From contig OY764903.1 of assembly GCA_963668605.1 (NCBI GenBank), forward strand, positions 7,130,001 through 7,194,000: a stretch of 64,000 bases of DNA, given 5' to 3'. Below the pieces are notes generated by a model. It was not told the DNA's origin and ran no database searches. It worked only from the letters and a program-made list of their open reading frames with translations. Of this stretch, positions 40,650 to 49,949 are shown in pieces; within the stretch, counting starts at the first letter, position 1; each line of letters opens with the position of its first letter. The position numbers and the translations under genes are program-made. Source of the DNA: G963668605 sp963668605 (GTDB lineage Bacteria > Acidobacteriota > Terriglobia > Bryobacterales > Bryobacteraceae).

Positions 40650-42005
40650 ATGAAGCCGATCAAATACCTGCTCCTGTTTCTGGCAGCCGCCGCGCTGTTG
40701 CCGGCCGCCGAACTGAAGATCCCGATAGAAAAGTACAAGCTCAAAAACGGCATGCGCGTGATCCTCTCACGGGACAACGCGACGCCTGTGGTGAGCGTGT
40801 ACGTTATCTTCGACGTGGGCGCACGCTCGGAAGAGAAAGGCCGCACCGGCTTTGCGCACCTTTTCGAGCACATGATGTTCCAGGGCTCGAAGAACGCGCC
40901 GAAGGGCGTGCACTTCAAGACAGTGGAGTCGAACGGCGGCAACCTGAACGGCTCGACGCATTCTGACTTCACGGACTACTTCGAGGTGCTGCCATCGAAT
41001 AAGCTGGCCGTCGCGCTGTGGCTCGAAGCCGACCGCATGCGCGGCCTCAACATCACCGAAGAGAATCTGGCGAACCAGAAGGAGGCGGTAAAACAGGAGC
41101 GGCGCTTGCGCGCGGATAACCAGCCCTACGTCACGGCGATCCTCGACCAATGGCCGGAACTGGCCTTCCGGAACTGGAGCAGTTCGCACTCCCTGATTGG
41201 GTCGTATGAAGATTTGAACGCCGCTTCGGTGGGCGATGTCGCCAAGTTTTTCAAGACCTTCTACGCACCGAACAACGCGGCCCTCGTGATCGTTGGCGAT
41301 TTTCAAACGGCCGAGGTAAAGAAGCTTGTCGAGACCTACTTCGGCAGCATCGAGCCGCAGCCACAGCCAAAGCATCCGGATCTGAGCGAGCCGCCCATGA
41401 CAGAGCCGCGCAGCACGGTGGTGAGCGACCCGCTGGCGAAGGTGCCCGCCGTTATTATCGGCTACCCCGGACCGCGCCGGCGCTCCCCGGAGTTTTACGC
41501 GCTCGTGCTGGCGGATATGCTGCTGACCGCAGGCGACAGTTCCCTTTTTCAGAAAAACCTGGTGAAGGGCGCGCAGTCCGTGATCCAGTATGAAGCAAAC
41601 CTCGGCTGGCCGTTCGGCGGCCCTCCGGATTACAAGCACCCCAACTTGTACGCGTTGTTTTTGCTGCACAAGCCCGGTTTCCAAGGCAAGCAGATTGTCG
41701 AACAGGTGCAACAGGAGATCGCGAAGCTGCAAACGGAGGGCGTCAGCGCGGAGGACCTGGCGCGGACGAAGACTCTGCTGCGTTCAAGCCGGATGAATGA
41801 GCTGCAAAGCTCGGCGCGCCGTGCCGCGTTGCTCGGGCAGTACGAGATTTTCGACGGCGATCCGAACTTCATCAACACGGAGTTTGACGCCTATATGGCG
41901 GTAACGCCCGAGCAGGTGCAGGCGGCCGTAACAAAGTACCTGAAACCCGGCGTGCGCACGGTGATGGAGATTGCGCCGGCGCCGCCGAAGGAGGAGAAGA
42001 AATGA
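40650..42005 (+). CDS. M16 family zinc metallopeptidase, active subunit
   Basis: A 451-residue insulinase-type peptidase with an N-terminal signal peptide ('YLLLFLAAAALLPAAELK'), so it acts in the periplasm. The inverted zinc motif is HLFEH (H70, E73, H74) in 'GFAHLFEHMMFQGS'. The second M16 domain lacks a metal site, as usual. It is followed with a four-base overlap by a second M16 gene; such two-gene pairs form heterodimers in which one partner carries the zinc. Substrate unknown; the family degrades small unfolded peptides. Confidence 0.9.
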   Translation: MKPIKYLLLFLAAAALLPAAELKIPIEKYKLKNGMRVILSRDNATPVVSVYVIFDVGARSEEKGRTGFAHLFEHMMFQGSKNAPKGVHFKTVESNGGNLNGSTHSDFTDYFEVLPSNKLAVALWLEADRMRGLNITEENLANQKEAVKQERRLRADNQPYVTAILDQWPELAFRNWSSSHSLIGSYEDLNAASVGDVAKFFKTFYAPNNAALVIVGDFQTAEVKKLVETYFGSIEPQPQPKHPDLSEPPMTEPRSTVVSDPLAKVPAVIIGYPGPRRRSPEFYALVLADMLLTAGDSSLFQKNLVKGAQSVIQYEANLGWPFGGPPDYKHPNLYALFLLHKPGFQGKQIVEQVQQEIAKLQTEGVSAEDLARTKTLLRSSRMNELQSSARRAALLGQYEIFDGDPNFINTEFDAYMAVTPEQVQAAVTKYLKPGVRTVMEIAPAPPKEEKK

Positions 42006-43393
42006 AATCGCTCAGCTTCATTTTGTTGGCAGGCGCTCTCTCGGCCCAGACCGTGGACTTGACGAAGCCGCCGGAGACTCCTCCGCTGGCAGCCTACAAA
42101 TTGCCGCCCGTCTCCGAAGCCACTCTTTCAAACGGTTTGCGCGTAGTCACGGTGCGCGACGCGCGTTTCCCCATCGTGACCGTGAAACTCGGTTTCCAGG
42201 CCGGGTCCAAATTCGACCCGAAAGAGCAGACCGGCCTTGCGGAGACCGCGGCCGCACTTTTGAAGGAAGGCACCAAGCGCCGCAATGACCGGCAGATCGC
42301 CGACGAGATGGCGAATCTCGGCGGGGCGCTGGAGGCGGTCTCAAGTGCCGACAATTTGCAGATCACCGCGAGCGCACTTTCGGAGAACACCGCGAAACTG
42401 CTCGATCTGCTAGCCGATGTTGTCCGCAACGCCGAGTTTCCCGAAGCGGAATTGAAGCTGCGCAAGCAGAACCGTGCGCAGGAATTGATGGCGCAGCGCG
42501 CCGACTCGGCGACGCAGGCAGACGAAAAGTTCCAGGAGGCGCTATTCGGCGCGCATCCCTATTCACGTCTTCTGCCGACGGAGCAGAGCCTCGCAAAGAT
42601 TGACCGCGCGGCGCTGCTCAACTTCCGCAAACAGTTTCTTGCGCCGAACAACGCGGTGCTGATTCTGGTGGGCGCGCTGCCGGCGCAGGGTGAACTCATG
42701 AAGCTGCTGGAGACGCAGTTCGCAAGCTGGCCGAAAAACGCAACACCCGCGGCGCCCGCACCCGTATTTCCAACGGCGGAGCGATCGCTGACGCTCGTGG
42801 ACAGGCCCGGTTCCGTGCAAGCCGATATCAAGATCGGCAGGCTCGGCATCGACCGCACAAATCCCGACTACTTCCCGCTGATGGTGGCGAACAATATTCT
42901 GGGCGGCGGCACAAGTTCGCGCCTGTTCGTGCATTTCCGCGAGGAGAAGGGCTATGCCTACGATGTGCATACGGAGTTTGTTCCGCTGCGCAACGCCGGA
43001 TCGTTTAACGTCACGACGCAGGTGCGCAACGATGTGATTCAGCCGGCGATCGACGATCTGCTCGCGGAGATGAAGCGAATCGGTAGTGAGCCGGTGGGCA
43101 CTACGGAGTTGACCGACGTCAAGAACTTCATCGCGGGCAATTTCGTGCTGCGCCTGGAGACTCAGGCTGGTTTGGCCTCGCAGCTAGGTATGGTGAAACT
43201 GCAAGGACTGCCGAACGATTATCTCGAGACCTTTGTGACGCGCGTGCGCAGCGTGGAACCGGATCAGATCCTGCGGGCCGCGAAGAAGTACATCAGCCCG
43301 GAGGCCTCGGCAATGATTGTGGTGGGCGATGCGGCGAAGCTCGCCAAGCCGCTCGAAAAATTCGGCGCAGTCACGCTGGAGAAAGTCAAATGA
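42002..43393 (+). CDS. M16 family peptidase, non-catalytic partner
   Basis: A 463-residue M16B protein with a short signal peptide ('SLSFILLAGALSAQTVD'). At the place of the zinc motif it reads 'GLAETAAALLKEG', so the HxxEH residues are missing and it cannot bind zinc alone. It keeps the substrate-binding regions ('GGGTSSRLFVHFREEKGYAYD'). With the preceding gene it should form a heterodimer like other bacterial M16B pairs, serving as the partner that supplies the Arg/Tyr substrate-carboxylate pocket. ATGA overlap on both sides indicates an operon with the Nudix gene. Confidence 0.85.
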   Translation: MKSLSFILLAGALSAQTVDLTKPPETPPLAAYKLPPVSEATLSNGLRVVTVRDARFPIVTVKLGFQAGSKFDPKEQTGLAETAAALLKEGTKRRNDRQIADEMANLGGALEAVSSADNLQITASALSENTAKLLDLLADVVRNAEFPEAELKLRKQNRAQELMAQRADSATQADEKFQEALFGAHPYSRLLPTEQSLAKIDRAALLNFRKQFLAPNNAVLILVGALPAQGELMKLLETQFASWPKNATPAAPAPVFPTAERSLTLVDRPGSVQADIKIGRLGIDRTNPDYFPLMVANNILGGGTSSRLFVHFREEKGYAYDVHTEFVPLRNAGSFNVTTQVRNDVIQPAIDDLLAEMKRIGSEPVGTTELTDVKNFIAGNFVLRLETQAGLASQLGMVKLQGLPNDYLETFVTRVRSVEPDQILRAAKKYISPEASAMIVVGDAAKLAKPLEKFGAVTLEKVK

Positions 43394-43929
43394 AATTGAT
43401 CTCATCGGAGGAGCGCTACCGCACTCCGATTTTCTGGATTACGGAAGATCACGCCGTAGACCCGGGCGGATTCGAGATTCGCCGCTCCGTGGTGCGGCAT
43501 CGCGGCTCGGCCGTAATGCTGGCCGTCGATGCGAAGGGACGCTTCCTGCTGGTGCGGCAGTATCGTTTGCCGGCGCGCGCAATGCTATGGGAGATTCCGG
43601 CCGGGCGCCTCGATGAAGGCGAGACGCCGCTGGCCGCCGCGAAGCGAGAGCTGCGCGAAGAGACCGGATGCACGGCGAAGAAGTGGAAGAAGCTGCTGGC
43701 GTACTATCCGAGTCCGGGCTACTGCGAAGAGAAGATGCACGTCTTCGCCGCAAGCCAACTGACAGAGGGTGAGCCTCATCCGATGGACGACGAGCGCATC
43801 GAGACGCGCTGGTTCACGTCGAAGGAGTTGGAAACGGCCATTCGCGACGGCAAGATTCAGGATGGCAAGACCATCTCCGCGTTTCTGGCCTGGCAGCGCT
43901 GGGGCCGGCGTGAGTCAGAAAGCGCGTAG
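43390..43929 (+). CDS. Nudix hydrolase, ADP-ribose pyrophosphatase-like
   Basis: A 179-residue Nudix enzyme. The full Nudix box is present, G72-x5-E78-x7-R86-E87-x-x-E90-E91-x-G93. The surrounding sequence ('VRQYRLPARAMLWEIPAGR', 'YYPSPGYCEEKMHVFAA') resembles ADP-ribose pyrophosphatases, which cleave ADP-ribose to AMP and ribose-5-phosphate. The last gene of the M16 operon; its 3' end overlaps the convergent ABC transporter gene by 15 bases. Confidence 0.9.
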   Translation: MKLISSEERYRTPIFWITEDHAVDPGGFEIRRSVVRHRGSAVMLAVDAKGRFLLVRQYRLPARAMLWEIPAGRLDEGETPLAAAKRELREETGCTAKKWKKLLAYYPSPGYCEEKMHVFAASQLTEGEPHPMDDERIETRWFTSKELETAIRDGKIQDGKTISAFLAWQRWGRRESESA

Positions 43930-45732
43930 CTCCTGATCTTTGTATTGGAGCTGATACAGCTTCCAATAGATTCCGCGCTGAGCGAGCAATTCCTGGTGTG
44001 TGCCGGTTTCGCGCAGCCGTCCCTTGTGCATGACGAAGATGCGGTCTGCGCGCTGAATAGTCGAGAGCCGGTGCGCGATGATAATCGAGGTGCGGCCTTC
44101 GACCATACGCGCGAGGGCGTCGCGGACCTTGAACTCCGTCTCGGTATCGACGCTCGAAGTCGCTTCATCGAGAATCAGGAAGTGCGGGTTGTGCGCAAGC
44201 GCGCGTGCGAAACTGATGAGCTGTTTCTGTCCAGTCGATAGCCCATCGCCGCGCTCGCGCACTGGCTGCGCGAAGCCGTGCGGCAGCGATTCGATGAAGT
44301 CGTGCAGGTTGACCTGCTCCACCGCGGCGAGCATCTGCTCCTCGCTGATGCCAACCGTGCCGAGGCGTATGTTGTCCTCGATGGTTCCAGTAAAAATGTA
44401 GGGGTCCTGAAGCACGACGCCGAAGTGGCGCCGCAAGTCGCGCGGATCGAAGTCGCGCACATCCACGCCGCCGACTCGAATCGCCCCGCGCTGCACGTCA
44501 TAGAAGCGCAGCAGGAGACTGGCGAGGGTCGTCTTGCCCGCGCCCGTGTGGCCCACAACCGCGACTGTCTCACCCGGCGTGATGCGGAAGCTGACGTCCC
44601 GTAGAATCCACTCTTCGTCTTTGTAAGCGAACGAGACGTTGTCGAACTCGATGTCTGCGGCGGCCGCCGGCGCCTCTCGCACCACGGCGGGTGGCTGGAT
44701 GCGCACCTCCGTGTCCAGTAGCTTGAAGACGCGCTCGGCCGCCGACATGGCCGATTGCAGGATGTTGTACTTCTCGCTGAGATCCTGAATCGGACGGAAG
44801 AAGCGGATGCCGTATTGGAAGAACGCGACCATCACGCCGAGCGTCAGTTCGCCACGCCCCACGCGAAATCCGCCGTAGGCGAGCAGCATCGCCAGCGCGA
44901 AGACGCTCAGAAATTCCACCACCGGATAGAACCAGCCGTAGGCGAAGATCGATTCCTTGAAGGCGTCCATATGGTCGCGGTTGATACTCTCGAACTGCCG
45001 CGCGCTGCGCTCCTCGCGATTAAAGAGTTGCAGTACCGCGATGCCGTTGACATGCTCCTGCAGGTAGGAGTTGATGCGCGCGATGGCGACGCGAATGCGC
45101 CGGTAGCTGCCCATCACCGTACGACGAAAAACGGACGTGGCGAAGACGACCAGCGGGAGCACGGCCAGCAGTAGCCCGGTCATGCCCGGACTCAACTGAA
45201 ACATCGCGACGGCTACGAAGCTGAGCATGAGCAGGTCGCCGATGATCGTGACCAACCCTGAGGTGAACAGTTCGTTGAGCACGTCCACGTCCGTGGTTAC
45301 GCGCGTGACCATGCGGCCCACGGGGTTCGTGTCGTAATAGGCGACGTCGAGCTGCTGCAAGTGCGCCATCAGGTTGCGGCGCAGATCGAACATCGCGCGC
45401 TGTCCCGTGAGGTTCATCAGATAGGTCTGCGCGAAGTCGAAGCAGAAGGTCACCACCAGGATCACGAAGAAGACCGCGGAGATCTGCGCAAGCCCGGTGT
45501 AGGGGTCGGCGGAGAGGTACGCATAGAGCGGTGTGGCGAGCGGATGGGCGGGTGGCGCGAGGTAGCGATCGACCGCCAGTTTAGTGAGCAGCGGTCCCGC
45601 AATCTGGAGCAGGGAATTGCACAGCAGCAGGAGCAGCGAAACCAGGATCATGCCTCGGTACGGCTTCATGTATTCCAGCAGGCGGCCCATCAGCCGACTG
45701 TCGTATGCCTTGCCTATGACTTCTTCTTCCAC
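43915..45732 (-). CDS. ABC exporter, fused membrane and ATPase domains
   Basis: A 605-residue half-transporter of the MsbA/multidrug type. About 320 residues hold six membrane helices ('LLEYMKPYRGMILVSLLLLLC', 'GRMVTRVTTDVDVLNELF'). The ATPase domain follows with Walker A 'GHTGAGKTT' (about residue 390), Q-loop 'VVLQDPYIF', signature 'LSTGQKQ' (a Thr where LSGGQ is usual), Walker B 'FLILDEATSSVD' and H-loop 'IIIAHRLST'. It works as a homodimer or with a partner to export lipid, drug or peptide. It lies eight bases after the glycosyltransferase gene, so the substrate may be a glycolipid. Confidence 0.9.
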   Translation of the reverse strand: MEEEVIGKAYDSRLMGRLLEYMKPYRGMILVSLLLLLCNSLLQIAGPLLTKLAVDRYLAPPAHPLATPLYAYLSADPYTGLAQISAVFFVILVVTFCFDFAQTYLMNLTGQRAMFDLRRNLMAHLQQLDVAYYDTNPVGRMVTRVTTDVDVLNELFTSGLVTIIGDLLMLSFVAVAMFQLSPGMTGLLLAVLPLVVFATSVFRRTVMGSYRRIRVAIARINSYLQEHVNGIAVLQLFNREERSARQFESINRDHMDAFKESIFAYGWFYPVVEFLSVFALAMLLAYGGFRVGRGELTLGVMVAFFQYGIRFFRPIQDLSEKYNILQSAMSAAERVFKLLDTEVRIQPPAVVREAPAAAADIEFDNVSFAYKDEEWILRDVSFRITPGETVAVVGHTGAGKTTLASLLLRFYDVQRGAIRVGGVDVRDFDPRDLRRHFGVVLQDPYIFTGTIEDNIRLGTVGISEEQMLAAVEQVNLHDFIESLPHGFAQPVRERGDGLSTGQKQLISFARALAHNPHFLILDEATSSVDTETEFKVRDALARMVEGRTSIIIAHRLSTIQRADRIFVMHKGRLRETGTHQELLAQRGIYWKLYQLQYKDQELRAF

Positions 45733-45740
45733 TGAGTTAA

Positions 45741-46901
45741 TTACAGCACGCCCTTGCTGTGCGATTCGAGAATGCTTTGCAGAATTGGCGGAATTTCAAA
45801 GAGCGCTCGATTTTGGATGGCTGCGGCGTTGGTCCGGTAGCGGGCGAAATTCCCCGGTTCGAGCAGGTGGCGAACCGCGGGGGCGATACCGCGAAACGAA
45901 GGCAATACGATTCCGGCTTCGTGTTCCATGACCCAATCCGCGTTGTAGCGCTCCTGCGGAAGCGTCCACGCGTTTCTCTCGACGATGACCGGCAGGTGCA
46001 TGGCCATTGCTTCGCTGATGCTGCCGGGCCCTGGCTTGCCGATGAAAAAATCTGAAAGGTGCATGTAGTAGGGCACCTCTTCGGTGAATTCCTCAACGAA
46101 GAGTGGCATGCGTGTCTTCATCTGGCGCAGGCTGCCGGCAAGTTTTGCGTTGCGCCCGCAGATCAGGATGAGTTGCAGCGCGAGGTCCGTCTCGTCGAGC
46201 CGCCGCACGATTTCGAGCATCACGCCGGAGCCCTGCCCGCCAAAGAGCACAAGTCCGGTCGGCAGCTCGGGATCGAGCCCAAGCCTGCGGCGCTCGCCGG
46301 CGCGGTCTACCTCGACGGGATCATAGAAACGCGGATTGAGGATCATGCCGGACGTGCGGAAAATGCGCCGCTCCGGATGTCCATGTTGCCGGGCCTGTTC
46401 GACTGCCTTCTCCGTGCCGCAGATGACGTATTGCTCCTGCCGTTCCAACCAGAAGTGCGGTGGGTAGTCCGCAAAATCCGTCAGGATGCTGGCGTAGGGC
46501 ACGGCCGGCAGGGCCTCGGCCAGCGCCTGGCGCATCGCCCGGTTAAAATTCGGCACGAGCGAGACAACCATGTCGGGCCGTGTTTGTGACCAGTGGCGCC
46601 GCAGCAGCTTCACCTGCTGGCTGTGGAACAGGCGGATCGCCATGTGCATCACGGGCACCAGTTGGGCCGAACCTAGAGTCCAGCCCTTCTTCAGCATCGT
46701 GTTGTAGATGTCTTCGAGGCTCAGACCCGTGAGCTTGCGAAAAATGTCGATCTCGTCGAGGATTTCCCGCAGGTCCATCAGGCGGATCTCCCACGGGAGG
46801 CCCTGTCGGTCGCACTCCTGTTTGAGGGCCGTGGCAGCGCTGCGATGCCCGCCGCCAGCATCGAAGAAGACGAAATCAAGTGTGGGCATAGGCGCCGTCA
46901 T
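45741..46901 (-). CDS. Glycosyltransferase, MGDG synthase/MurG-like (GT28)
   Basis: A 386-residue GT-B glycosyltransferase. 'FFDAGGGHRSAATALKQE' near the N-terminus and 'GKPGPGSISEAMAMHLPVIVE' in the C-terminal domain are the donor- and acceptor-loop signatures shared with monogalactosyldiacylglycerol synthases, processive diacylglycerol glycosyltransferases and MurG. The second half begins with 'GLVLFGGQGSG'. It probably adds a sugar to a lipid at the inner membrane. It forms a leftward operon with the ABC exporter. Confidence 0.85.
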   Translation of the reverse strand: MTAPMPTLDFVFFDAGGGHRSAATALKQECDRQGLPWEIRLMDLREILDEIDIFRKLTGLSLEDIYNTMLKKGWTLGSAQLVPVMHMAIRLFHSQQVKLLRRHWSQTRPDMVVSLVPNFNRAMRQALAEALPAVPYASILTDFADYPPHFWLERQEQYVICGTEKAVEQARQHGHPERRIFRTSGMILNPRFYDPVEVDRAGERRRLGLDPELPTGLVLFGGQGSGVMLEIVRRLDETDLALQLILICGRNAKLAGSLRQMKTRMPLFVEEFTEEVPYYMHLSDFFIGKPGPGSISEAMAMHLPVIVERNAWTLPQERYNADWVMEHEAGIVLPSFRGIAPAVRHLLEPGNFARYRTNAAAIQNRALFEIPPILQSILESHSKGVL

Positions 46902-46979
46902 TCCGATTGTAGCGGCAAATACTCACGCGCACGGAACTAAACGGCGGCAAGTGGGTTAAAGTACGGGAAGGAGAATTGT

Positions 46980-49859
46980 GTGCTCTTTCGGCGTTTTGCG
47001 TGGTCTGTCCTCATAACGGCATTTTTGATTGGATTCGTTCCGGCGCGGTTGAGCGCGCAGGGCGGCTGCACTTTCACGTTTAGTCCCGCGAGCGGTTCTC
47101 CGTCCGCGGCCGGCGGAAACTTCACGGTGCAGGTCACGGCGAGTTCGTCGTCGTGCGTGCGGCCGGTACCGGTGAGCAACGATACCTGGATCACGATTTC
47201 TTTCGGCGGCGGCACGGGCAACGGCAGCTTCGGGTACACGATTCTGCCAAACACTTCCGTTGTCGCCAGATCCGGATCGATCTCGCACGGGAACCAGATT
47301 TATGTCGTCAACCAGGCGGCGAACACCTGCTCGTTCAGTCTTAGCGCCACTACTTCATCGTTTGGCGGAGCGGGCGGCAACGGCAGTTTCAGTGTGATCC
47401 CATCCGCGAGCGAGTGCTCCTGGACGGCTTCGACGAGTTTTCCCTGGATTCACGTCAACACCGCGAGCGGCACAGGCAATGGTGCCGTTTCGTTTTCGGT
47501 GGATCAGAATCCCACCGGGGTGGCGCGCAGCGGTCTGATAGTCGCGGGCGGCGTCACGCATACCGTGAATCAGACGGGTTCCTGCGTTTTCACGGTGACT
47601 CCCACTATCATTCAGGCACCGGCGGCCGGCGTGCAGGCCGGGACCATCGACATCAACGCGAGCCTCGCCTCATGCGCATGGACCGTGACCAGTGCGCCCA
47701 ATTGGTTCACCATCACCTATGGCGACAGGGGTACCGGGAACGGAACGGTGGGCTATTCGATTACTCCGAACACCACGGCGACCGAACGCACGGACACGAT
47801 CACTGTGGCCGGCGTTCCTGTGACGGTGACTCAGGCCGGCCAGAGCGCATGTACTTTCACTTTGTCGCTAACGGAAATCACCGCGACACCGTATGCCTCG
47901 ACGGGAAGCATCGCTGTAACTGCTGCTAGCGGTTGCACATGGACAGCCGTGAGCAATGCGACGTGGCTGACAATCAGTTCGGGCGCGTCAGGCAATGGCG
48001 CCGGTACCGTGAATTATTCCATTGCGGCCAACACGACGGGGCAGCCACGCTTTGCCACGCTCACGATCGGCGGCGTCATCGTCCCCGTGACCCAGCCCGC
48101 GCAGGCGTGCTCGCTCGTCGTGTATCCGTTCGCTTTCTCGATCTCGGTCGATGGCGGGTCCGGCACGTTTAACGTGACTGCGGCTTCGACCTGCGCCTGG
48201 AGTCCGGTGAGCGGGAACATAGACTGGATACAGGTGACATCGAAAGGCCCCGGCGCCGGTAATGGCGCCGCCTCGTTTGTGGCGTTTCCGAATCCCTCGA
48301 CGAATTCGAGGACCGGCAGCATAGCTGTGGGGTCGCAAGTCGTGACCGTGACGCAGGCCGGGCAGACTTGCAGTATCCGATTGACGGCAAACGGCGCCAC
48401 CAGTTTTGCGCCAGGCGGGGGTACGGGCGCTTTTGCAGTGTCGGCGCGGGACGATTGCTCGTGGACGGTGACTACGAACGCTTCCTGGATCACGATCACC
48501 AGGGGCGCCGCTGGCTCGGGTGAAGACTCAGGTGCCTATTCGGTAGCCGCCAACACCGGTCCCACATCGCGCACGGGAGTAATCCTGGCGGGCGGCTCAG
48601 CGATTCAGGTCACGCAAGCCGGCACGGTATGCACGGTAGCTCTTGCTCCGGCTAGCGCCGGCTATCCGGCCGCGGGTGGCGAGGGATCGATTGCGGTCAC
48701 ATCGCCGTGCGCCTGGACCGCCACTAGCCCCGCGAATTGGATCGTGCTGACCGCTCCGGCGAGTGGCACGGGTGACGGCCGGCTGGTTTATTCCGTAAAA
48801 CAGAACACGACCACACAGAGTCGCTCGTCATCGATCACGATTGCCGACGCCACCTTCCCGGTGACGCAATCGGCGGGAAGCTGTTCTTACGCGCTTTCTC
48901 CAACCAGCGGCACGATCACGCGGGCTGGCGGCGATGGCTCTTTCAAAATCGCAAGTTCATCCGGTTGCCAATGGACGCCGGCGAGCAGTGCGAGTTGGCT
49001 AAAGGTCGTCTCCTGGGCGGATGTCTCCGGCACTGGAACGGTGAGCTACCGGGCTGATTTCAACCCATCCGGCGTCGAACGCACGGGCACGATCACGGTG
49101 GCCGGCCAGACCTTTACGCTGGTGCAGGCGGTGGGTGGTCCCGTGATTACGAAGGCGGGCGTTGCGAATGCAGCCAGCTTTACGGCGGGAGCTGTCGCGC
49201 CGGGCGAGATTATCGCGATTTTCGGTTTGGCGATGGGGCCGGAGCAACCGGTCTCGCTGGCGTTAACTCCGGATGGACAGTACGTCACAAGCGGGTTAGC
49301 GGGGACACGGGCGACGTTTGACGGCGTGGCCGCGCCGATCACTTTCACGTCCACGGGCCAGGTGAACGTCGTTGTGCCCTACGAAGTGGCGGGCAAGACG
49401 ACGACGGAGCTAAAACTGGAGTACAACGGCGCGGTTTCCGAGCCGGTGACGCTGGACGTGGCTGCCGTCTCTCCGGCGATCTTCACGCTGGATACATCCG
49501 GCAAAGGGCCGGGTGCGATTCTGAACCAGGACTACAAGGTGAATTCGACGGCCAACGCTGCGGCGCGCGGTTCGACGATCATGATCTTCGCGACCGGCGA
49601 GGGCGCAACTCGCCCGGCCGGAGAAAACGGAAAGCTCGCGGCCGCTCCGCTTGCCGTTCCGGTGGCCCAGGTTCGTGTCCAGATCGGAGGCCAGAACGCG
49701 ACCGTCAGCTACGCCGGCGGAGCACCAGGCCTTGTGGCCGGCGTAATCCAGATCAACGCCGTAATCCCAACCAACATCCAGCCGAACAACAACACGCCGA
49801 TTGTCTTTTCAGTCGGAGGAATCAGCGCCCCGGCTGGCGTCACGGTGGCAGTGCGGTAG
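46980..49859 (+). CDS. Secreted BACON-repeat protein with Solibacter-type C-terminal domain
   Basis: A 959-residue exported protein. The GTG start at 46980 follows GGAAGGAG. The signal peptide ends near 'VPARLSAQ'. Eight consecutive BACON-like repeats of about 85 residues each follow. Each opens with Cys after the preceding 'VxQAG', carries a second Cys before a Trp ('CxW'), then 'WI', 'GTGNG' and 'R-G-I-VxG'. Residues 720-959 match the Solibacter C-terminal domain ('GVANAASFTAGAVAPGEIIAIFG', 'QVNVVVPYEVAGK', 'ATGEGATRPAGENG'). Carbohydrate or surface binding outside the cell is the likely role. Confidence 0.9.
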   Translation: MLFRRFAWSVLITAFLIGFVPARLSAQGGCTFTFSPASGSPSAAGGNFTVQVTASSSSCVRPVPVSNDTWITISFGGGTGNGSFGYTILPNTSVVARSGSISHGNQIYVVNQAANTCSFSLSATTSSFGGAGGNGSFSVIPSASECSWTASTSFPWIHVNTASGTGNGAVSFSVDQNPTGVARSGLIVAGGVTHTVNQTGSCVFTVTPTIIQAPAAGVQAGTIDINASLASCAWTVTSAPNWFTITYGDRGTGNGTVGYSITPNTTATERTDTITVAGVPVTVTQAGQSACTFTLSLTEITATPYASTGSIAVTAASGCTWTAVSNATWLTISSGASGNGAGTVNYSIAANTTGQPRFATLTIGGVIVPVTQPAQACSLVVYPFAFSISVDGGSGTFNVTAASTCAWSPVSGNIDWIQVTSKGPGAGNGAASFVAFPNPSTNSRTGSIAVGSQVVTVTQAGQTCSIRLTANGATSFAPGGGTGAFAVSARDDCSWTVTTNASWITITRGAAGSGEDSGAYSVAANTGPTSRTGVILAGGSAIQVTQAGTVCTVALAPASAGYPAAGGEGSIAVTSPCAWTATSPANWIVLTAPASGTGDGRLVYSVKQNTTTQSRSSSITIADATFPVTQSAGSCSYALSPTSGTITRAGGDGSFKIASSSGCQWTPASSASWLKVVSWADVSGTGTVSYRADFNPSGVERTGTITVAGQTFTLVQAVGGPVITKAGVANAASFTAGAVAPGEIIAIFGLAMGPEQPVSLALTPDGQYVTSGLAGTRATFDGVAAPITFTSTGQVNVVVPYEVAGKTTTELKLEYNGAVSEPVTLDVAAVSPAIFTLDTSGKGPGAILNQDYKVNSTANAAARGSTIMIFATGEGATRPAGENGKLAAAPLAVPVAQVRVQIGGQNATVSYAGGAPGLVAGVIQINAVIPTNIQPNNNTPIVFSVGGISAPAGVTVAVR

Positions 49860-49949
49860 CCCGATCCGGAGGTGCGTCGCGGATGCGATCCAGCGCCGGT
49901 GGCGGTGTGTGGACAACCGTTGAACTACGCGCAGCTCGGAACCGACTCT

